From positions 411,752,044 to 411,816,043 of the forward strand of contig NC_080671.1 of NCBI RefSeq assembly GCF_030247195.1: a DNA stretch of 64,000 bases, written 5' to 3'. The translations under genes were made by a program, and so were the position numbers. Below the pieces are notes generated by a model. It ran no database searches. It saw only the letters and a program-made list of their open reading frames with translations, and was not told the DNA's origin. This document shows positions 1 to 12,240 of the stretch, in pieces (positions within the stretch are counted from its first letter, which is position 1; each line of letters starts with the position of its first letter). Origin of the DNA: Topomyia yanbarensis. Lineage: Eukaryota; Arthropoda; Insecta; Diptera; Culicidae.

Positions 1-1793
1 TGTACGTTATATCGAAGCATGTAAAATCCTCACAGAATTGTTGTTCATGGTACTTTATTTTGTAGAATTTTGATAACGCGTAACTAAGTTTGAAAATCTA
101 ACCTACCTAACAGTGTGAAACAACTTTTCTCATTTAAAAATTATAGTGGTTGTATAAAAAAGATGCCACAATTGATTTTTGCTTGCTTATATGCATTAAA
201 TTTATTGAAAATATTCTTATTTTGACTCCTTTCCTAATTATTAAGTCATTAGTCATTATTATTCTGTCTTGGCTTGTTAAGTGTTTTTTAATATTCCCAC
301 CGTTTGCGCCTCATCAAATAAGAGCAATTTATGTACTTTCATCATTAGAATAGACTATAAAGATCCACTTGTATCCACGATTCAAGAATTTCTGGAAATA
401 TATTTCAATCCGCTAACTGGTTTCCTAAATACCCCATACCAGTCGTAAAACTCACAGTTGTTCGTGTAATTACAAATACGATCTTTCACTCTTATTTATT
501 TGATGTGACACATAATAGGATTCGAAAACAATCTTCGATTCTAGTAACCAGATTCAAGAGTCTCAGAAACCAGAAATTTTCATAAATATCACTGGATTCC
601 TTGCAAATCGTCAATGGGACGTCATTTCATGTGTCACATGATGGCAACATCAATGTAAAACAGACAAAACAATCACGAGTCCAGGGAACTGAATTCAGGG
701 ATATCCGAATTCGGAGTTGAATGTGTCCGCATTACTTGCAATATGAATCGTAGATCTTATGGTTGATGTAATGACCCAAATATTGAGAATAATAAAAAAT
801 TGTAATCCGAAGTACTGAATTCAGGAGTTTTAGGAAGCGATTGTAACTGATTGTCATCAAATATGATAGCACTAGACATGCTATTTTTTTGGCACAACAT
901 GCTATGAAACTTAAATATTGTCGTTCGGCCCAGAGAATCAGATTCCTCAGTCGCGAAACCAACCAACAAAGGTCACACAAATATTATTAGTTTTGTTTCC
1001 AGTTAGAACTTACTGATCTTGTATTATTTATTGAGCTACATGTTTGGTTTTAATAAATTACAATCATCCGCAACTGAAATTGAAAAAAATCGCTCTCGTA
1101 GCCTTCAATGAAGTAGCCAATTGCTAACATGCTCATTAGAAGCCCAATTAGTACGTTTTAAGATTGTTTGTAACATATTGAATTCTTAAAATATGGAATA
1201 CATGCGTAATTGAAAAGAAATTTGGACCTGAAAAATTAATTAAAAATGTTGTACGTTATATCGAGGAAAAATGTACGTTATATCGAGTAGGGCATCGCAA
1301 AAATTTTTTTTTTTAATTCTCAAAGCCCCCCCTCTGTGTACATTAGAAAAACTATAAAATATGTATGATTTGCATCACGGAGCAGAAAAATCATTAAAAA
1401 TATAAGATTTGGGGGCCAAAATGACCCAGTACCCCACTTTCCCGTATTTTTCTAGGAACAAAAATAACTTCATTCAAATACTAAGATTATTTCCTTTCAA
1501 AAGAGGTATAAATTGTAATTTTCTGATTGCTACTTCAAAAGTTATAGCATTTAATGTATTTTTCCTCCATATTTTCCCATACTATCAATTTCAAAAAATT
1601 TCAAGCGAAGTGGGCGGGGTCTAAAATTGTTCAAATGATGTGAGATTTGGCATCTGAGCTTACTTTGACATTTGTCACAATATGAGAGGGGGGGCTTTGA
1701 GAATTAAATTTTTTTTTTTTGCGATGCCCTAATATCGAGTGACGCTATATCGAGGGTATGTTATATCGAGGGTACGTTGTATCGAAGATTACC
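1..1793. repeat. pogo/Tigger-like end repeat, interrupted by a MITE
   Basis: The phrase TACGTTATATCGAG or a close variant occurs at the very start of the window, twice near 1250-1287, and three to four times at 1731-1785. The right edge reads TATCGAAGATTACCTGTA. Read from the other strand this is CAGGTAATCTTCGATA next to TA, which resembles the ends of TA-targeting pogo/Tigger DNA transposons. A separate MITE splits the array at 1290-1729. No transposase is visible, and a matching left end is not seen, so it may lie outside the window. The DNA between 20 and 1240 is AT-rich and I see no gene in it. Confidence 0.4.
1290..1729. mobile_element. MITE with GGGCATCGC terminal inverted repeats and TA duplication
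   Basis: The left end GGGCATCGCAAAAATTT continues through a T-run into TTCTCAAAGCCCCCCCTCT. The right end carries the inverse, ending GCGATGCCC. The inverted arms are about 50 bp. TA flanks both ends (1288-1289 and 1730-1731), as for Tc1/mariner-type insertions. The MITE sits inside an array of TATATCGAG repeats, so it inserted after that array formed. Its interior has no transposase coding. Confidence 0.75.
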
Positions 1794-1799
1794 TGTATT

Positions 1800-3096
1800 C
1801 GCGATAATGTTTAATGACATTGACATTATTCGGATGATAAAGCACGCAAGTTTGTGATTGTTAGAGACAATGGCGGCTACAAACAACGTCTCGGTTTTAG
1901 TTATGGAATGTGCGTTTCGACTTCGTCTCATCAGAATCCGACACTAACTTAGTGACAGGACTAAGCTAGTGTCGGATTGACGCTAGCTCCAAAAAAAACG
2001 GAGACACAATTTGTGTTCCTGAGAAAACCTCTAGTCAAGCGTGATGCCCCGTAAGAAAAGGAGCTCATTTTAAGCTGATTATAACTAATGAAATCGACCA
2101 CAACCATATCTGCAACGTAATTTTATTTTTAAACAGAGCATAATGCACTCGAATCTCCATTCCGACTCTTTTTAATCTTTCAATGGTGAGTCGTTATATC
2201 TCTTTTCAATTTCGTTTTCTTTCATAGAAATCGCAAAGATAAACAACGTTTTTCGTGAGAATTCGATCGTGGTTTTTGTTATACCACAGTCAGCTGTTGT
2301 CTGAGAAATCTGCAATTCTCAATTGAGCAGATGAGATTAAATATTGTGAAATCCTCTGTGAAGGACCAGCGAGGAGTCTTCAGCACAAATACACGTCATT
2401 GAAGTGAAGCAGAAACATCAACGCTTTTAAGTAGCTTCCCTGAGCTATCCATGGCAAAATTCAAACAAAAAGAAAGAACGGTGAATCGATGCGGCGAATC
2501 TTCACGTCAGACCTACTACAGCGCTCAATTTTCTTCCAAGCGGTCGACAATTCATTCATATGACACGTACGTTAACAAACTCTATCCAAATTTTGAATAC
2601 AGCCATTTAACAAAGAAAAGGGAAATGGCAATGCCGAGTAATGTTGAATTAATTTTGGGAGAATGTTGACGAGGCTTTTCTCATGGGTGTAACCTATTTC
2701 GTGGATAGATGTCCTTTTCGCGTGTTTGAGTAGATATGTTTCAATTTTGAGTATTTAGTGATACATACTTTATTATCTACCCCAAAAATGGGTAACACCA
2801 ATGAGAAAAGTCTCATTGACACTCTTTCAATAATTGATTCGCTGTTACTTGACATTGGGTAGATATACCGCGAATATGTTGAATTGCCTACCCATTTCTC
2901 TGGGTGATACATGTTTCTAATCTCTGAGTGGAGTCGTGAGAATATAGTCCGCTTGCTAAACAATTCAAGCTCGTGTGAAAAGAAATTCAAGCTCGTGTGA
3001 AAGGAAAGCTCTCCATGAAAATGCGTCAGATATTTGTCGTGAGTTAACAATATAAAAATTAAGGTGTTGTTAAAGTAGTCAATCGCAAAAAAAAAC
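1800..3096. other. no recognised gene
   Basis: This is mixed AT-rich DNA. A 72-codon ATG frame at 2451-2669 has an acceptable start context but no recognisable domain and I do not call it. A direct duplication of AATTCAAGCTCGTGTGAAA is visible at about 2966-3002. Confidence 0.4.
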
Positions 3097-3270
3097 ATGA
3101 TAGAAACAGACATTCCCTTTGAACAAAAAAAAAATTCTTCGAAGCGTAAACGTGGTCGTTCCACAGCTAAACAACCACGTGAGCCGGAATGCACAACTTC
3201 AATTCCACACTCTGACGACGATGAGGATACCAAAGAAGTCGTTCACAAATACAAAACCAGCTGCTGGTAA
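3097..3270 (+). CDS. short charged ORF, possible transposase tail relic
   Basis: This is a 57-codon open frame from ATG to TAA. The N-terminal third carries a basic cluster, KRKRGR, like a nuclear localisation signal. It is followed by an acidic patch, SDDDEDTKE, and it ends KTSCW. The basic-then-acidic layout resembles the C-terminal tail of some pogo/Tigger (DDE_1) transposases, but there is no catalytic domain and the resemblance is only compositional. It could equally be a chance frame. No neighbouring exon was identified. Confidence 0.25.
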   Translation: MIETDIPFEQKKNSSKRKRGRSTAKQPREPECTTSIPHSDDDEDTKEVVHKYKTSCW

Positions 3271-3560
3271 AACTCGTTTCAATATTTTCTTCAGCGGTTT
3301 TATGATTCACATCATTTGGCACTTCTTCGTTGGCTTATCTGAGTGACGTCATTCAAATTCCATTTATTTAAATATTAAACCTTTCCAACAAGTGCTTAAA
3401 AAAACAAAACAAAAACTTCCCAACAAGTGTTTATTTGTCGAAATGCAAAAACTCCATCACAAAAGCTCGCTAAAAAAATCTACCTAACCCCACTCTACTC
3501 TTCTTGTCTTTGATGGTTGATCGCTTGTTTGGGCTGGTGTAGAGCAAATATAAAATATAA

Positions 3561-4570
3561 AAACCTGTTTTAATCCACCTAGAGGTGCAATTGGGTGCCT
3601 TTCTCATTTCTCCAAACTATGATTTAATAGCTGGTTCGTACAATATAACTTTATGGAAATGTCTTTCATTCTTATTACACTTGGTAAGTATATATAAGAG
3701 CACCTTTTTGCATTCATCGCGGTATCGGTTTGAATCGGAGTTTTCTATGTGATCGACCTCCTCAACCCGTAACTCCGGTGCTGGAAGTCGGATGGAGATG
3801 GAATTTAATATCAGTTTCTGGGGACGCAACACCTTTCATTTGAGACTAAGTTGAGCAAATCTAGCCATTTTCGAGAATCCAATATAACCGTTATTCTAAC
3901 TTTGGATGCTTCCGGATCCGTCGATGGTGGCCAGTGTGGTCAAAGAGACTTTGAATGACTGTTGGGGACCTAGATCTACAAATTCAACAGTTGTGTTTAC
4001 ATTTTGGAAAAAAAATCACCTTTTTACATTCATCGCAGAATTCGTTAGAATCGGGATCTGCTGCGTGATCGCACGTATCACCCTGTAATTCAGGAACCAG
4101 AACTCGGATCCACACAAAATTCAACAGCAGCTGATGGACCTTTCATTTAAAATTAAGTTTGTCAAAATCGGTTCAGAAAATTCCGAGAAACTGATTTGGA
4201 AAAATCAACAAATTTTGTTTTGTAACCATACTCTTCAACTCGTAATTCGGAACAAGATGTCGGTTGAAAATGAAATTCAATAGCAACCTATGGGAATATT
4301 ATACCTTTCATTTGAATCTTAGTTTGTAAAAATCGGTTCAGCCATCTCCGAGTAACCGATGTGGACATTTTGTTAACAAATCCGCACATACACACACATA
4401 CATACACACATACACATACACACATACATACATACACACATACATACACACAGATATTTTGCGATCTCGGCGAACTGAGTCGAATGTTATATGAGACTCG
4501 GCCCTCCGGGCCTCGGTTAGAAACTCGGTTTTTGGAGCAATTGCATAACCTTTCTATATAAGAAAGGCAA
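3561..4570 (+). repeat. repeat family A, copy 1
   Basis: The left end is CCTGTTTTAATCCACCTA followed by GGTGCAATT and GCCTTTCTCAT. The right end is CATAACCTTTCTATAT followed by AGAAAGGC. Inside, a module with CCTTTCATTTGA, then AAGTTTG, then AAATCGGTTCAG, recurs at about 3830, 4138 and 4308. A CA/CACATA microsatellite at 4384-4452 is followed by the conserved core CGATCTCGGCGAACTGAGTC and the hairpin GGCCCTCCGGGCC. There is no coding capacity. The same ends recur at 27.15, 44.95 and 60.57 kb, so this is a dispersed element. Its class is unknown. Confidence 0.7.
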
Positions 4571-5733
4571 AAGAATAATATTTAATTAGCTTAATAAGCA
4601 TGAGTTCAATGTTATCTTCATGTGATTATAATTTGCAAAGGTTGGTGGAATGCGTTTGAACGTGTAGGGAATGGGGGTTTAGTAGAGTGGGTGTGGAGGA
4701 TGCGTCAGAAATCCTTCATCTTATTTCGGTATACGGGGTGGATGAAGGAAATCTGGGCGTGAGGGTGATCCAAGAAGAGGGGAGTGATGAAGGAGGGAGG
4801 TGTAAGGGCAAGGTGGGGAGGGGGGGGGGGGGAGGGGCGGCTACGCAATACTCAACTGCATATTTTGCCTTCCATTTGAGACTTGGTTTGAGAAAATCGG
4901 TTCAGTCATCACCGATGAACCGATGTGACTTTAATTGTGGAATATGCCCGGAATTCCGGACTTCCGGAATCGTCGATAGTGGACAATATATTCAAAGAAT
5001 GTTTGATTGGCAATCAGTGATCTAGATCTACGATTAGAAGTAATTTGGTGACCATTTCAATAGTTTTTAGCCTCTGAGGTATTACGATTGTACCGATTTA
5101 TATGGGAAATTCCAGTGTATCCTTACTAACACCCCTGTAACTCCGGAAGCAAGAGTCAGAACCGAATGAAATTCAGCAGCAGTCAATGGCATTACTGTAT
5201 CTTTCATTTGAAATTAAGTTCGTAAAAATCGGTAGAGAATTCGTTGTGGAATGGGTGTGATATTAGCTTAGGAGCTTAAGCTACTTTGATTGATCATTAG
5301 TGATCCAGACCCGCAAACTAGAGTAATGTTACATCAATTTTAATATGTTTTACATCATTTGAACATCATGGTGGTACCAGTTTATATGGGAATTTGCTGT
5401 GTGACCGCACTCTTCAACCCGTAACTCCGGAACCGGAAGTCGGATCAACTAAAAATTCAATAGCAGCTTATGGGAGCGTTATACCTTTCAGATGAAACTA
5501 AGTTTGCGAAAATCGGTTCAGCCATCTCTGAGAAAATTGTGTGAGTTTAAATGACACACACACACATACACACACACACACATACACACACACATACATA
5601 CACACACACAGACATTTGCCGATCTCGACGAACTGAATCGAATGGTGTATGATACTCGGCCCTCCGGGCCTCGGTTAAAAAGTCGATTTTTACAGTGATT
5701 GCATAGCCTTTCTTTATATGAGAAAGGCAAAAA
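4571..5733 (+). repeat. repeat family A, copy 2
   Basis: This copy directly follows copy 1. It lacks the CCTGTTTTAATCC left end but has the same internal modules (about 4862, 5200 and 5490). It also has a CACACATA microsatellite (5554-5610), the core CGATCTCGACGAACTGAATC, the GGCCCTCCGGGCC hairpin, and the terminal TATATGAGAAAGGC. A G-rich run (about 4815-4840) lies near its start. A minus-strand counterpart is at 38.33-39.2 kb. No gene is seen. Confidence 0.65.
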
Positions 5734-5822
5734 GGCCCCTAAGCCCTCTCGATCGCCTCGATGCACAAGTATCGAGACGTAATACAATCACTATCTCAAA
5801 GCAATTATCTGTCTTAGGTTCT

Positions 5823-6035
5823 TTAAGGTTGAACTGAACGGCCATCTTGGAAAACGAAAAATGCAGTTTTTTCACACCGTTGAAAAATTCTTTATGAAAC
5901 TGAAATAATGTATTCAGGGCATTGGTAGAGTATTGCTGAATGATTTTCATAAAGATTTTTCCAACGGTGTGAGACAAAACTGCTTGTTTCGTTTTCCAAG
6001 ATGGCCTCTTCTAAGCTTTCTCAGCTGAACCGTAA
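5823..6035. mobile_element. foldback MITE, copy 1 of 2
   Basis: The two halves are inverted copies. GGCCATCTTGGAAAACGAAA, then GCAGTTTT, then CACACCGTTGAAAAATTCTT on the left pair with the reverse complement on the right (AAGATTTTTCCAACGGTGTG, then AAACTGC, then TTTCGTTTTCCAAGATGGCC). The outer ends are TTAAGG-like. A diverged second copy lies at 50396-50620. There is no coding content, and short internal DNA separates arms of roughly 80-100 bp. Confidence 0.65.
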
Positions 6036-7035
6036 AACTGATTAACGAAATATGCTTGATAATGTTTGCAATACCGTCAAATCCATCAACATAGGGGAGG
6101 GAACGATTTATTTATGCATTTATTTGTATATTTATTGTGACTGTATATTTCATTCGCGTTGTATCGCTCGGATAGTTCAGACGTTCATCAAGTGAAGTGC
6201 CACGTACCCGGTCGAAATGAAACAGATTCAGCTATACGTGTGTGTCCCATCAAGGCTGTTCTTTTGTGCAAGTTAAACAAAAAACGTGAAATAAACTTAA
6301 GTGATCAGTTGCCCTCAAGGCTATTACACTTTCTTTGTGTTATCAATATTGGTGATCAGTCGCCGGCGAATGTATAATATCAACGTCCAACCGTGCACCG
6401 ATAAAAGATATGTGCTCACATTTTCACCTTACTATTAGCTTACTTGTTGTATAAGAGTCGCGGCGGGCCCCAAGGATAGATTTACTGCTGGGCCCTTCTA
6501 AACTTATTTATTTGAATTTTAGTTAGAGGAATTGTATACATTCAACTGTTCAAATCAAACTGTTTCTGCTAAACTTGCTATGGTTACGGGTACGCGGATA
6601 CCCTTTCGGCCTGTTAAAAATGTACACAATGGTTAACAACGTTATTAGAGGTACACGGATCTAACTCGTGTATTAGCACTTCTATTGTGTTATCGCTAGA
6701 GGTACTGAATTCTTGTTGCCACATTCAACGATATATTTCGTTTCGCGGAACTAACGCTTCTGCTTGGTTAATAGTCTAAAGAATAATCAATATGCTGTCT
6801 AACATGGTGAAATTGTAGGGTGTAGATATTGATCATCTTTAGCTACATTTGTAAACTTGATATTTTTTCCACTTCTCCAACACGTGAATTTTAAGGACAT
6901 ATCTCGAAAAGTAAACAGGAATAGAGTTTGACACACTTTCTACTTTGATCGACACTCATTATTGTTCATGTTCAACATAATAGGTTGGGGCAGGATATTT
7001 TGCTTCTGCGGTTTAGACAAAGCGATACACGGGTA
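6036..7035. other. no recognised gene
   Basis: This is AT-rich unique-looking sequence. I see no domain, tRNA or clear repeat in it on either strand. Confidence 0.4.
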
Positions 7036-7039
7036 GATT

Positions 7040-7625
7040 TATCTACTGGTAGCGGTGGATCAGTTTTTAGCTTTTGTTGTAAACAAGATGAGAAGGTAGC
7101 AGATATAGCTCGTCATTCTCGTTTAAAAATATAAAATCGAAAAGATTTTATATTTATATAAGTTTGTCGAGAAAATTTTCTAATCAGAATTTTCATTTTA
7201 TTTTTTTGGAAAGCAATGGATGTGTTAGTGTAAGAGCCGGTTTTGATACACTGTTGGAATATGTAGTAACTGACCAAAATAAAGATACAGAACGCAGTAA
7301 TAAAGAATCAGACACAAATAAAACAAATGCGAATATATCGGTCAACCGACTGCTGGTGCTGGTGGCTGAATTGAACTGATTTGATTTCTTTATTTCGCAC
7401 ATAACAATTGGGTTCTTATAGATATCATAAACATCTTTAGCAAGGCCCAAAATTATTGTTCTATCTTAACGCAATGAATTTTAAAAAAATACTTTAAAGT
7501 GCTATAAAAACACAAATATACAAAAAATATTCATTTCAATTACCGGTTAATTAAGGTCAGTCTACCTTCTCATCTCACTCATAGTCGAAGCTAAAAATCG
7601 TTCCGCTATAGATACACGTCAAAAA
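7040..7625. mobile_element. imperfect inverted-repeat element (MITE-like)
   Basis: TTTTTAGCTTTTG followed by AGATGAGAAGGTAG at 7054-7099 is mirrored by CTACCTTCTCATCTC and GAAGCTAAAAATCG at about 7562-7600. This gives diverged arms of about 65 bp around a 450-bp AT-rich centre. Exact ends and a target duplication are not clear. No protein is encoded. Confidence 0.45.
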
Positions 7626-7789
7626 TTAGCCACACTGTAGCCGAGTTGTACTGCTATTGGTTTCTAGACAAGTTGTATAAGACCAGCTATTCGAGAAATT
7701 AAACAACTTGCTTAAAGTGCAGAAGGTGCTCAATCTGGCAGGAGCTAATACACTGTAATTACATCATATCAAACATTAACCAAGAACAG

Positions 7790-7986
<197 letters not shown>

Positions 7987-8052
7987 ACGGCTCTAGACAG
8001 GTGCGCTTACATGATTTATCTCCGCTCACTCCTGACATGGTGATAAAAAAAT

Positions 8053-9675
8053 ATGTCAAGATACGAGGAAGTGGATCACTTAACTTTGAGGAACATTTTC
8101 CCGGGTATTACCAACTCATTTCCTGTGGTAAGAATGCTTGTCAACAAACAATTTCCTATTTACATAACTATTCTATGCAGATCAACCGATGTTCCTGATA
8201 AGATCCCCGCTAGTGTTCTTAAGAGTAACTGTACCACTTTTGCAAACATCCTAACCAAAGCTTTTAATTTAATAATTCAAACCGGCAGGTACCCAGACTG
8301 TTTAAAAATAGCCCGAGTAATTCCAATTTTCAAAGCTGGTGATCCAAACCAACCTTGGAACTATAGACCAATTTCAACATTGTGCGTTTTCAATAAAATT
8401 CTTGAGAAATTGCTCATCACTCGACTACTCGAGTTTTTGAACAAACACAACATAATTTACAACTACCAGTATGGGTTCAGACAGGGCTGCAGCACTTTAA
8501 TTGCAATGACCGAACTAATTGACTCCATCATTAGTCAAATTGATAGCAAAAGAATTGTTGGTGCCCTTTTTCTGGACCTAAAAAAAGCATTCGATACTCT
8601 GGATCACTCAATCCTGCTTAAAAAGTTAGAATGCTATGGTATCAGGGGATTAGCAAATCATATTATTCGTAGCTATCTGTCGTATAGGAACCAATTCGTA
8701 TCTATTGGAGTCTCGTGTAGCTCTTATAGACCAATAGAAATAGGAGTGCCCCAAGGCAGTAATATTGGGCCACTGTTATTTTTATTGTATATCAATGACC
8801 AAGGTAGACTCGGGTTAAAAGGGACTCCTCGTCTTTTCGCGGATGACACAGCGTTGTTCTACCCTAACAACAACTGCCTGGATATTGTACGCGACATTGA
8901 ATCGGATTTAAAAACACTAACGACGTATTTCAACGAAAACCTTCTTTCCTTGAATCTATCAAAAACTAAATATATGCTGTTTCGTTCATCTAGAAGAGCT
9001 ATAGGCGTGCATCCAGACCCAAGAATGGGACAGTCTGTAATTCAGGAAACTAACTGCTTCAAATATTTAGGACTTCATTTAGACCCCACACTCTCCTGGA
9101 TTGAGCATATAACATCTATAGAGAGAAAAGTTGCATCGTTATGTGGGGCTATGCGTAAAGTATGCTCTTTTGTTCCCCAGCATGTACTTCTAAAATTTTA
9201 TTATGCGCACATCCACTCATTGCTGAACTACCTTGTATCTGTGTGGGGCCGTGCCAGTATCTCGAATCTGAAAAAGCTACAAACGCTTCAAAACAGATGT
9301 CTTAAAATTATTTATAAAAAACCATTTATGTTCCCTACTATTTTGTTATACAATAATAATGCCCATAACATTTTACCTTTGCTTGGGTTGACTAACTACC
9401 AAACAATAATATACATCCACAATGCTTTGCATAATACTATTGCTCATAATAATCTAGAATTTACAACAGGCATTCGAGCTCACAGCACTAGACAAGCCAA
9501 TCATTTATTATACTCCAGAGTATCCACGAACCTTGGTCAAAGACGCATTTCTTTCATCGGACCTAAGTTATTCAACCAGCTTCCTACTGATTTAAAGCAA
9601 ATAACATATCGCACTCGTTTCCAAGCAAAATTGAAACTAATTTTAAAAAATAAAATAGGAGAATTTTTAATATAA
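8053..9675 (+). CDS. 5'-truncated non-LTR retrotransposon ORF2 (reverse transcriptase)
   Basis: This is a 540-codon frame encoding the reverse transcriptase and C-terminal part of a CR1/L2/Jockey-superfamily non-LTR element. Visible motifs in order are [44 protein letters not shown], the catalytic FADD (FADDTALF), and KYLGLHLD. An Arg/Asn-rich tail follows. The polymerase residues look intact. The apurinic-type endonuclease expected N-terminally is absent. The first 45 or so residues do not look like the family, so the ATG at 8053 is probably fortuitous and the true fusion point is near 8190. The (AT)n run ends only about 70 bp upstream. Target-primed reverse transcription commonly gives such 5' truncation. 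This copy cannot mobilise itself. The exact clade is uncertain. Confidence 0.85.
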   Translation: MSRYEEVDHLTLRNIFPGITNSFPVVRMLVNKQFPIYITILCRSTDVPDKIPASVLKSNCTTFANILTKAFNLIIQTGRYPDCLKIARVIPIFKAGDPNQPWNYRPISTLCVFNKILEKLLITRLLEFLNKHNIIYNYQYGFRQGCSTLIAMTELIDSIISQIDSKRIVGALFLDLKKAFDTLDHSILLKKLECYGIRGLANHIIRSYLSYRNQFVSIGVSCSSYRPIEIGVPQGSNIGPLLFLLYINDQGRLGLKGTPRLFADDTALFYPNNNCLDIVRDIESDLKTLTTYFNENLLSLNLSKTKYMLFRSSRRAIGVHPDPRMGQSVIQETNCFKYLGLHLDPTLSWIEHITSIERKVASLCGAMRKVCSFVPQHVLLKFYYAHIHSLLNYLVSVWGRASISNLKKLQTLQNRCLKIIYKKPFMFPTILLYNNNAHNILPLLGLTNYQTIIYIHNALHNTIAHNNLEFTTGIRAHSTRQANHLLYSRVSTNLGQRRISFIGPKLFNQLPTDLKQITYRTRFQAKLKLILKNKIGEFLI

Positions 9676-10670
9676 ACTTCGTTCACCACCAATCGAGCTT
9701 ATTCCTTTAGCTATAATTGGTTAACAATTGATAAATGCATTTTTTCTAGCAATTAGTAATAAATAAATTTAAATTATTATGAGCTTCCTGCAAAGCTACG
9801 ATGGGACCCTTAAAAGGATTTTTTTCCGCTGGGTACTCGCCGTAGCTTCTTGTCAAATTTTGTGTTTTGTCGGTCTCGTATTGTTTTTTTTTGTTCTCAG
9901 CGTTTCCGCGATTCGTAACTTTGTTTTGTTGTGCTGACCTTTTTTTGTACGCTGAGAACTGATGTGTCCACTACCAGGGGGCTCCGTTTGTGAGCTTTTT
10001 GTTGTGGGGGTAAGAAGCGGGCTATTAATAAAACAAATGTAACCTCTCATCAAATTCTGCAAAAAGACACTGCACCACGGAAAACATTGCACAGAAGTAG
10101 CTTAGAAAAGTCCGCCAACTATAACCGTAAACAATAGATACTTTCCTTGTGGCAACCCACAAAAAGCTTCAAAACCAAGATTTACGGGTCTTACAGGAAC
10201 AAAAATTCATTCAATCAAAATCGTTCTCAGTATCTCGAAATCAACAACCGGTACCACCAACAAAGAATCGAACGCAGAAGAGGACGGATACGTCCGTGCG
10301 CTTGCATTCCTGTTCGGCGCGTATTCCGTTGATTCAAACAATAAAACTCGGCTTTTTTGATCTAGTACATAAAGTAGACAACTCCCTTACGAAAGTTTTT
10401 TTTTTTTAAGTCAAATATCAAATAAAGTTCTGGTATCCACAACAGGAGTTCGAATTCTCAAGTTATTAAATTAAAATGTCTTTCGATTTTTTTCCGCTTT
10501 CATTATATGACTATTTAATAAAATGAATAATTACAAAGAAATCACCATTTTTATTGCTCTTTTGTGAATACGTTTTCGCCCATCTTCCGGGTAAAACCGC
10601 GGGCCCCTAAATACGATCCGGGCCCCGGGGCAATCGCCCCGGCTGACCCCCCCTCTCATCGGGCCTGTGT
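9676..10670. other. retroelement 3' region and unassigned DNA
   Basis: The first 200 bp after the RT stop are probably the element's 3' untranslated region, which includes AATAAATAAATTTAAA. The rest shows no recognisable gene. A G/C-rich patch with repeated GGGCCCC and CCCCGG strings lies at about 10600-10665. Confidence 0.4.
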
Positions 10671-10674
10671 ATAT

Positions 10675-10870
10675 TTACTCCCTTATCATCGCAGGACGGC
10701 CGCTACCAGTCTTCCGCTCCACGCTCAGTGATGCCAGGATCCGGTAAACTGTACTCACGGGCACGTTTTCGTCTCGAAAGTGGTCTACCGTAAACTTTTT
10801 TTCCGCGATGACCATGCGTTTCGTAAAACCGTACAACACACTCGCGGAGTGCTTGCTCTTTCGACGCCAT
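10675..10870 (-). pseudogene. Tc1/mariner-type (ITm) transposase N-terminal fragment
   Basis: On the minus strand, MASKEQALRECVVRFYETHG followed in another frame by KKFTVDHFRDENVPVSTVYR and then KTGSGRPAMI reads as the N-terminal helix-turn-helix region of an IS630-Tc1-mariner transposase. GSGRP is the typical hook after the DNA-binding domain. A frameshift falls near a T-run at about 10794-10801. The DDD/DDE catalytic domain is missing, so the fragment is dead. It resembles the mosquito ITmD37E lineage from memory of the family; a database search would confirm this. Confidence 0.65.
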
Positions 10871-10914
10871 CTTTGATTGAACTGACAGCAACCGAGCGAA
10901 AATAAACATGCCAC

Positions 10915-12002
10915 CCATTTCTAGGGAGTCCAGAGAGCAATTCTTTTGGAGAGAAAAAAAAATTACGCTTTTTACTTTAATTACAGAAAGGTATTGAAAT
11001 CATTCTTAATTATTATTGAACACCCGTTATCTCCAATTGTTTGTCGATTCAGTGATAAAAACTTTTCCTTCTTGTGATTCGCGAGCTCATTTTCATCATT
11101 CCCTCATTTATTGCGCTGAAGTAGCTCACCATACCGCTCCCCGTGAGATGGATAGCCGCTGCAAGCATTCGGCTTCTGGCGTGGTCTTTCGCGAATCCCA
11201 CCACCATCAGAAAATCAGAGATTGATCAACCGTAGGCCGTTGTCTCCTTACCAATAACAGGGCAAAGAATTCTTCGTCTGCAACCTGTGCATTCGTCTTC
11301 CAGATGATTAGGATTTACGTCATGTTTTATGCAATCTGCGTAGATCGCGTTTGTCATTTACCACTCTTTTACCAACGAGTAGATGTTGATCAAGCTATAA
11401 TTGAAAAAATTGCCCTTTGTCCTCATAAGCCCGAGCCATATGTCAGTATGAAAATCATTAAATGGCAAGCACAAAAATACCTGAGCTATTAAAAAATTGG
11501 AAATTCATATGAACATCTGGCATTTTATTTAGTAATATTTTCAACGATTGTCGGATTCCGCACGGTTACCGTACGGTAAACGCAGCTCAGATGCAGAACG
11601 TACTCCGGTATTGACCGTTTGTCCTCGACTGCTTTAAGGGAGCCCATTTGGCTCCTGCATCTGCACTGCGAAGAGTGAGAATTTTGATGAATTTCCATAT
11701 TTATCCTGGCTCAAGATAAATCCAAAATTTAAAAAAATGTTCCGTGCGCACTATAATTTATTAATATTTGTTTTCCATGGTTTTTTGGTTGCACTGATTG
11801 CATATTACCGCTATCACTATACTCAGTGTGCTTCTGTCCCAAATAGCGCAAAGCTAACGACAAAACAGTTATTTTTTATCTTATGTAAACAAAGAAAACT
11901 GTTGCTTTTATTTTTGTCGTAGTAATCTATCATGATGATTTAGTCTTAGCAACAAAATGCGGTGATCCGGCCAAGTACATTGGGCATTGAGTTCCTATTT
12001 TT
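10915..12002. other. no recognised gene
   Basis: This is unique-looking DNA. CACGGTTACCGTACGGTAAA at about 11559 is locally palindromic. Frames up to 69 codons have no recognisable domain. Confidence 0.35.
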
Positions 12003-12115
12003 ACATTTCTTATAAAAGAAATGTATAGAATTCGCTCAAACTTTCAAGATTTTTTCCGAGGCCCGGAGGGCCGAGTCTTATATACCAATCGACTCAGCTC
12101 GACGATTTGGGACAA

Positions 12116-12151
<36 letters not shown>

Positions 12152-12240
12152 TGTGTGTGTGTGTGTGTATGTAACGGACAAATTCTCATTCGTGTTTCTC
12201 AGCAATGGCTGAACCGATCTTATCCAAACCAATTTTAAAC
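12003..12240 (-). repeat. repeat with conserved GGCCCTCCGGGCC core and (GT)n
   Basis: On the plus strand GGCCCGGAGGGCC is followed by CCGAGTCTTATATACCAATC, then GACTCAGCTCG, then a (GT)n run (about 12119-12168) and AATGGCTGAACCGAT. This is the same core-plus-microsatellite arrangement as family A in reverse, but the DNA beyond is different. A sister fragment lies at 57.6 kb. Confidence 0.65.
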
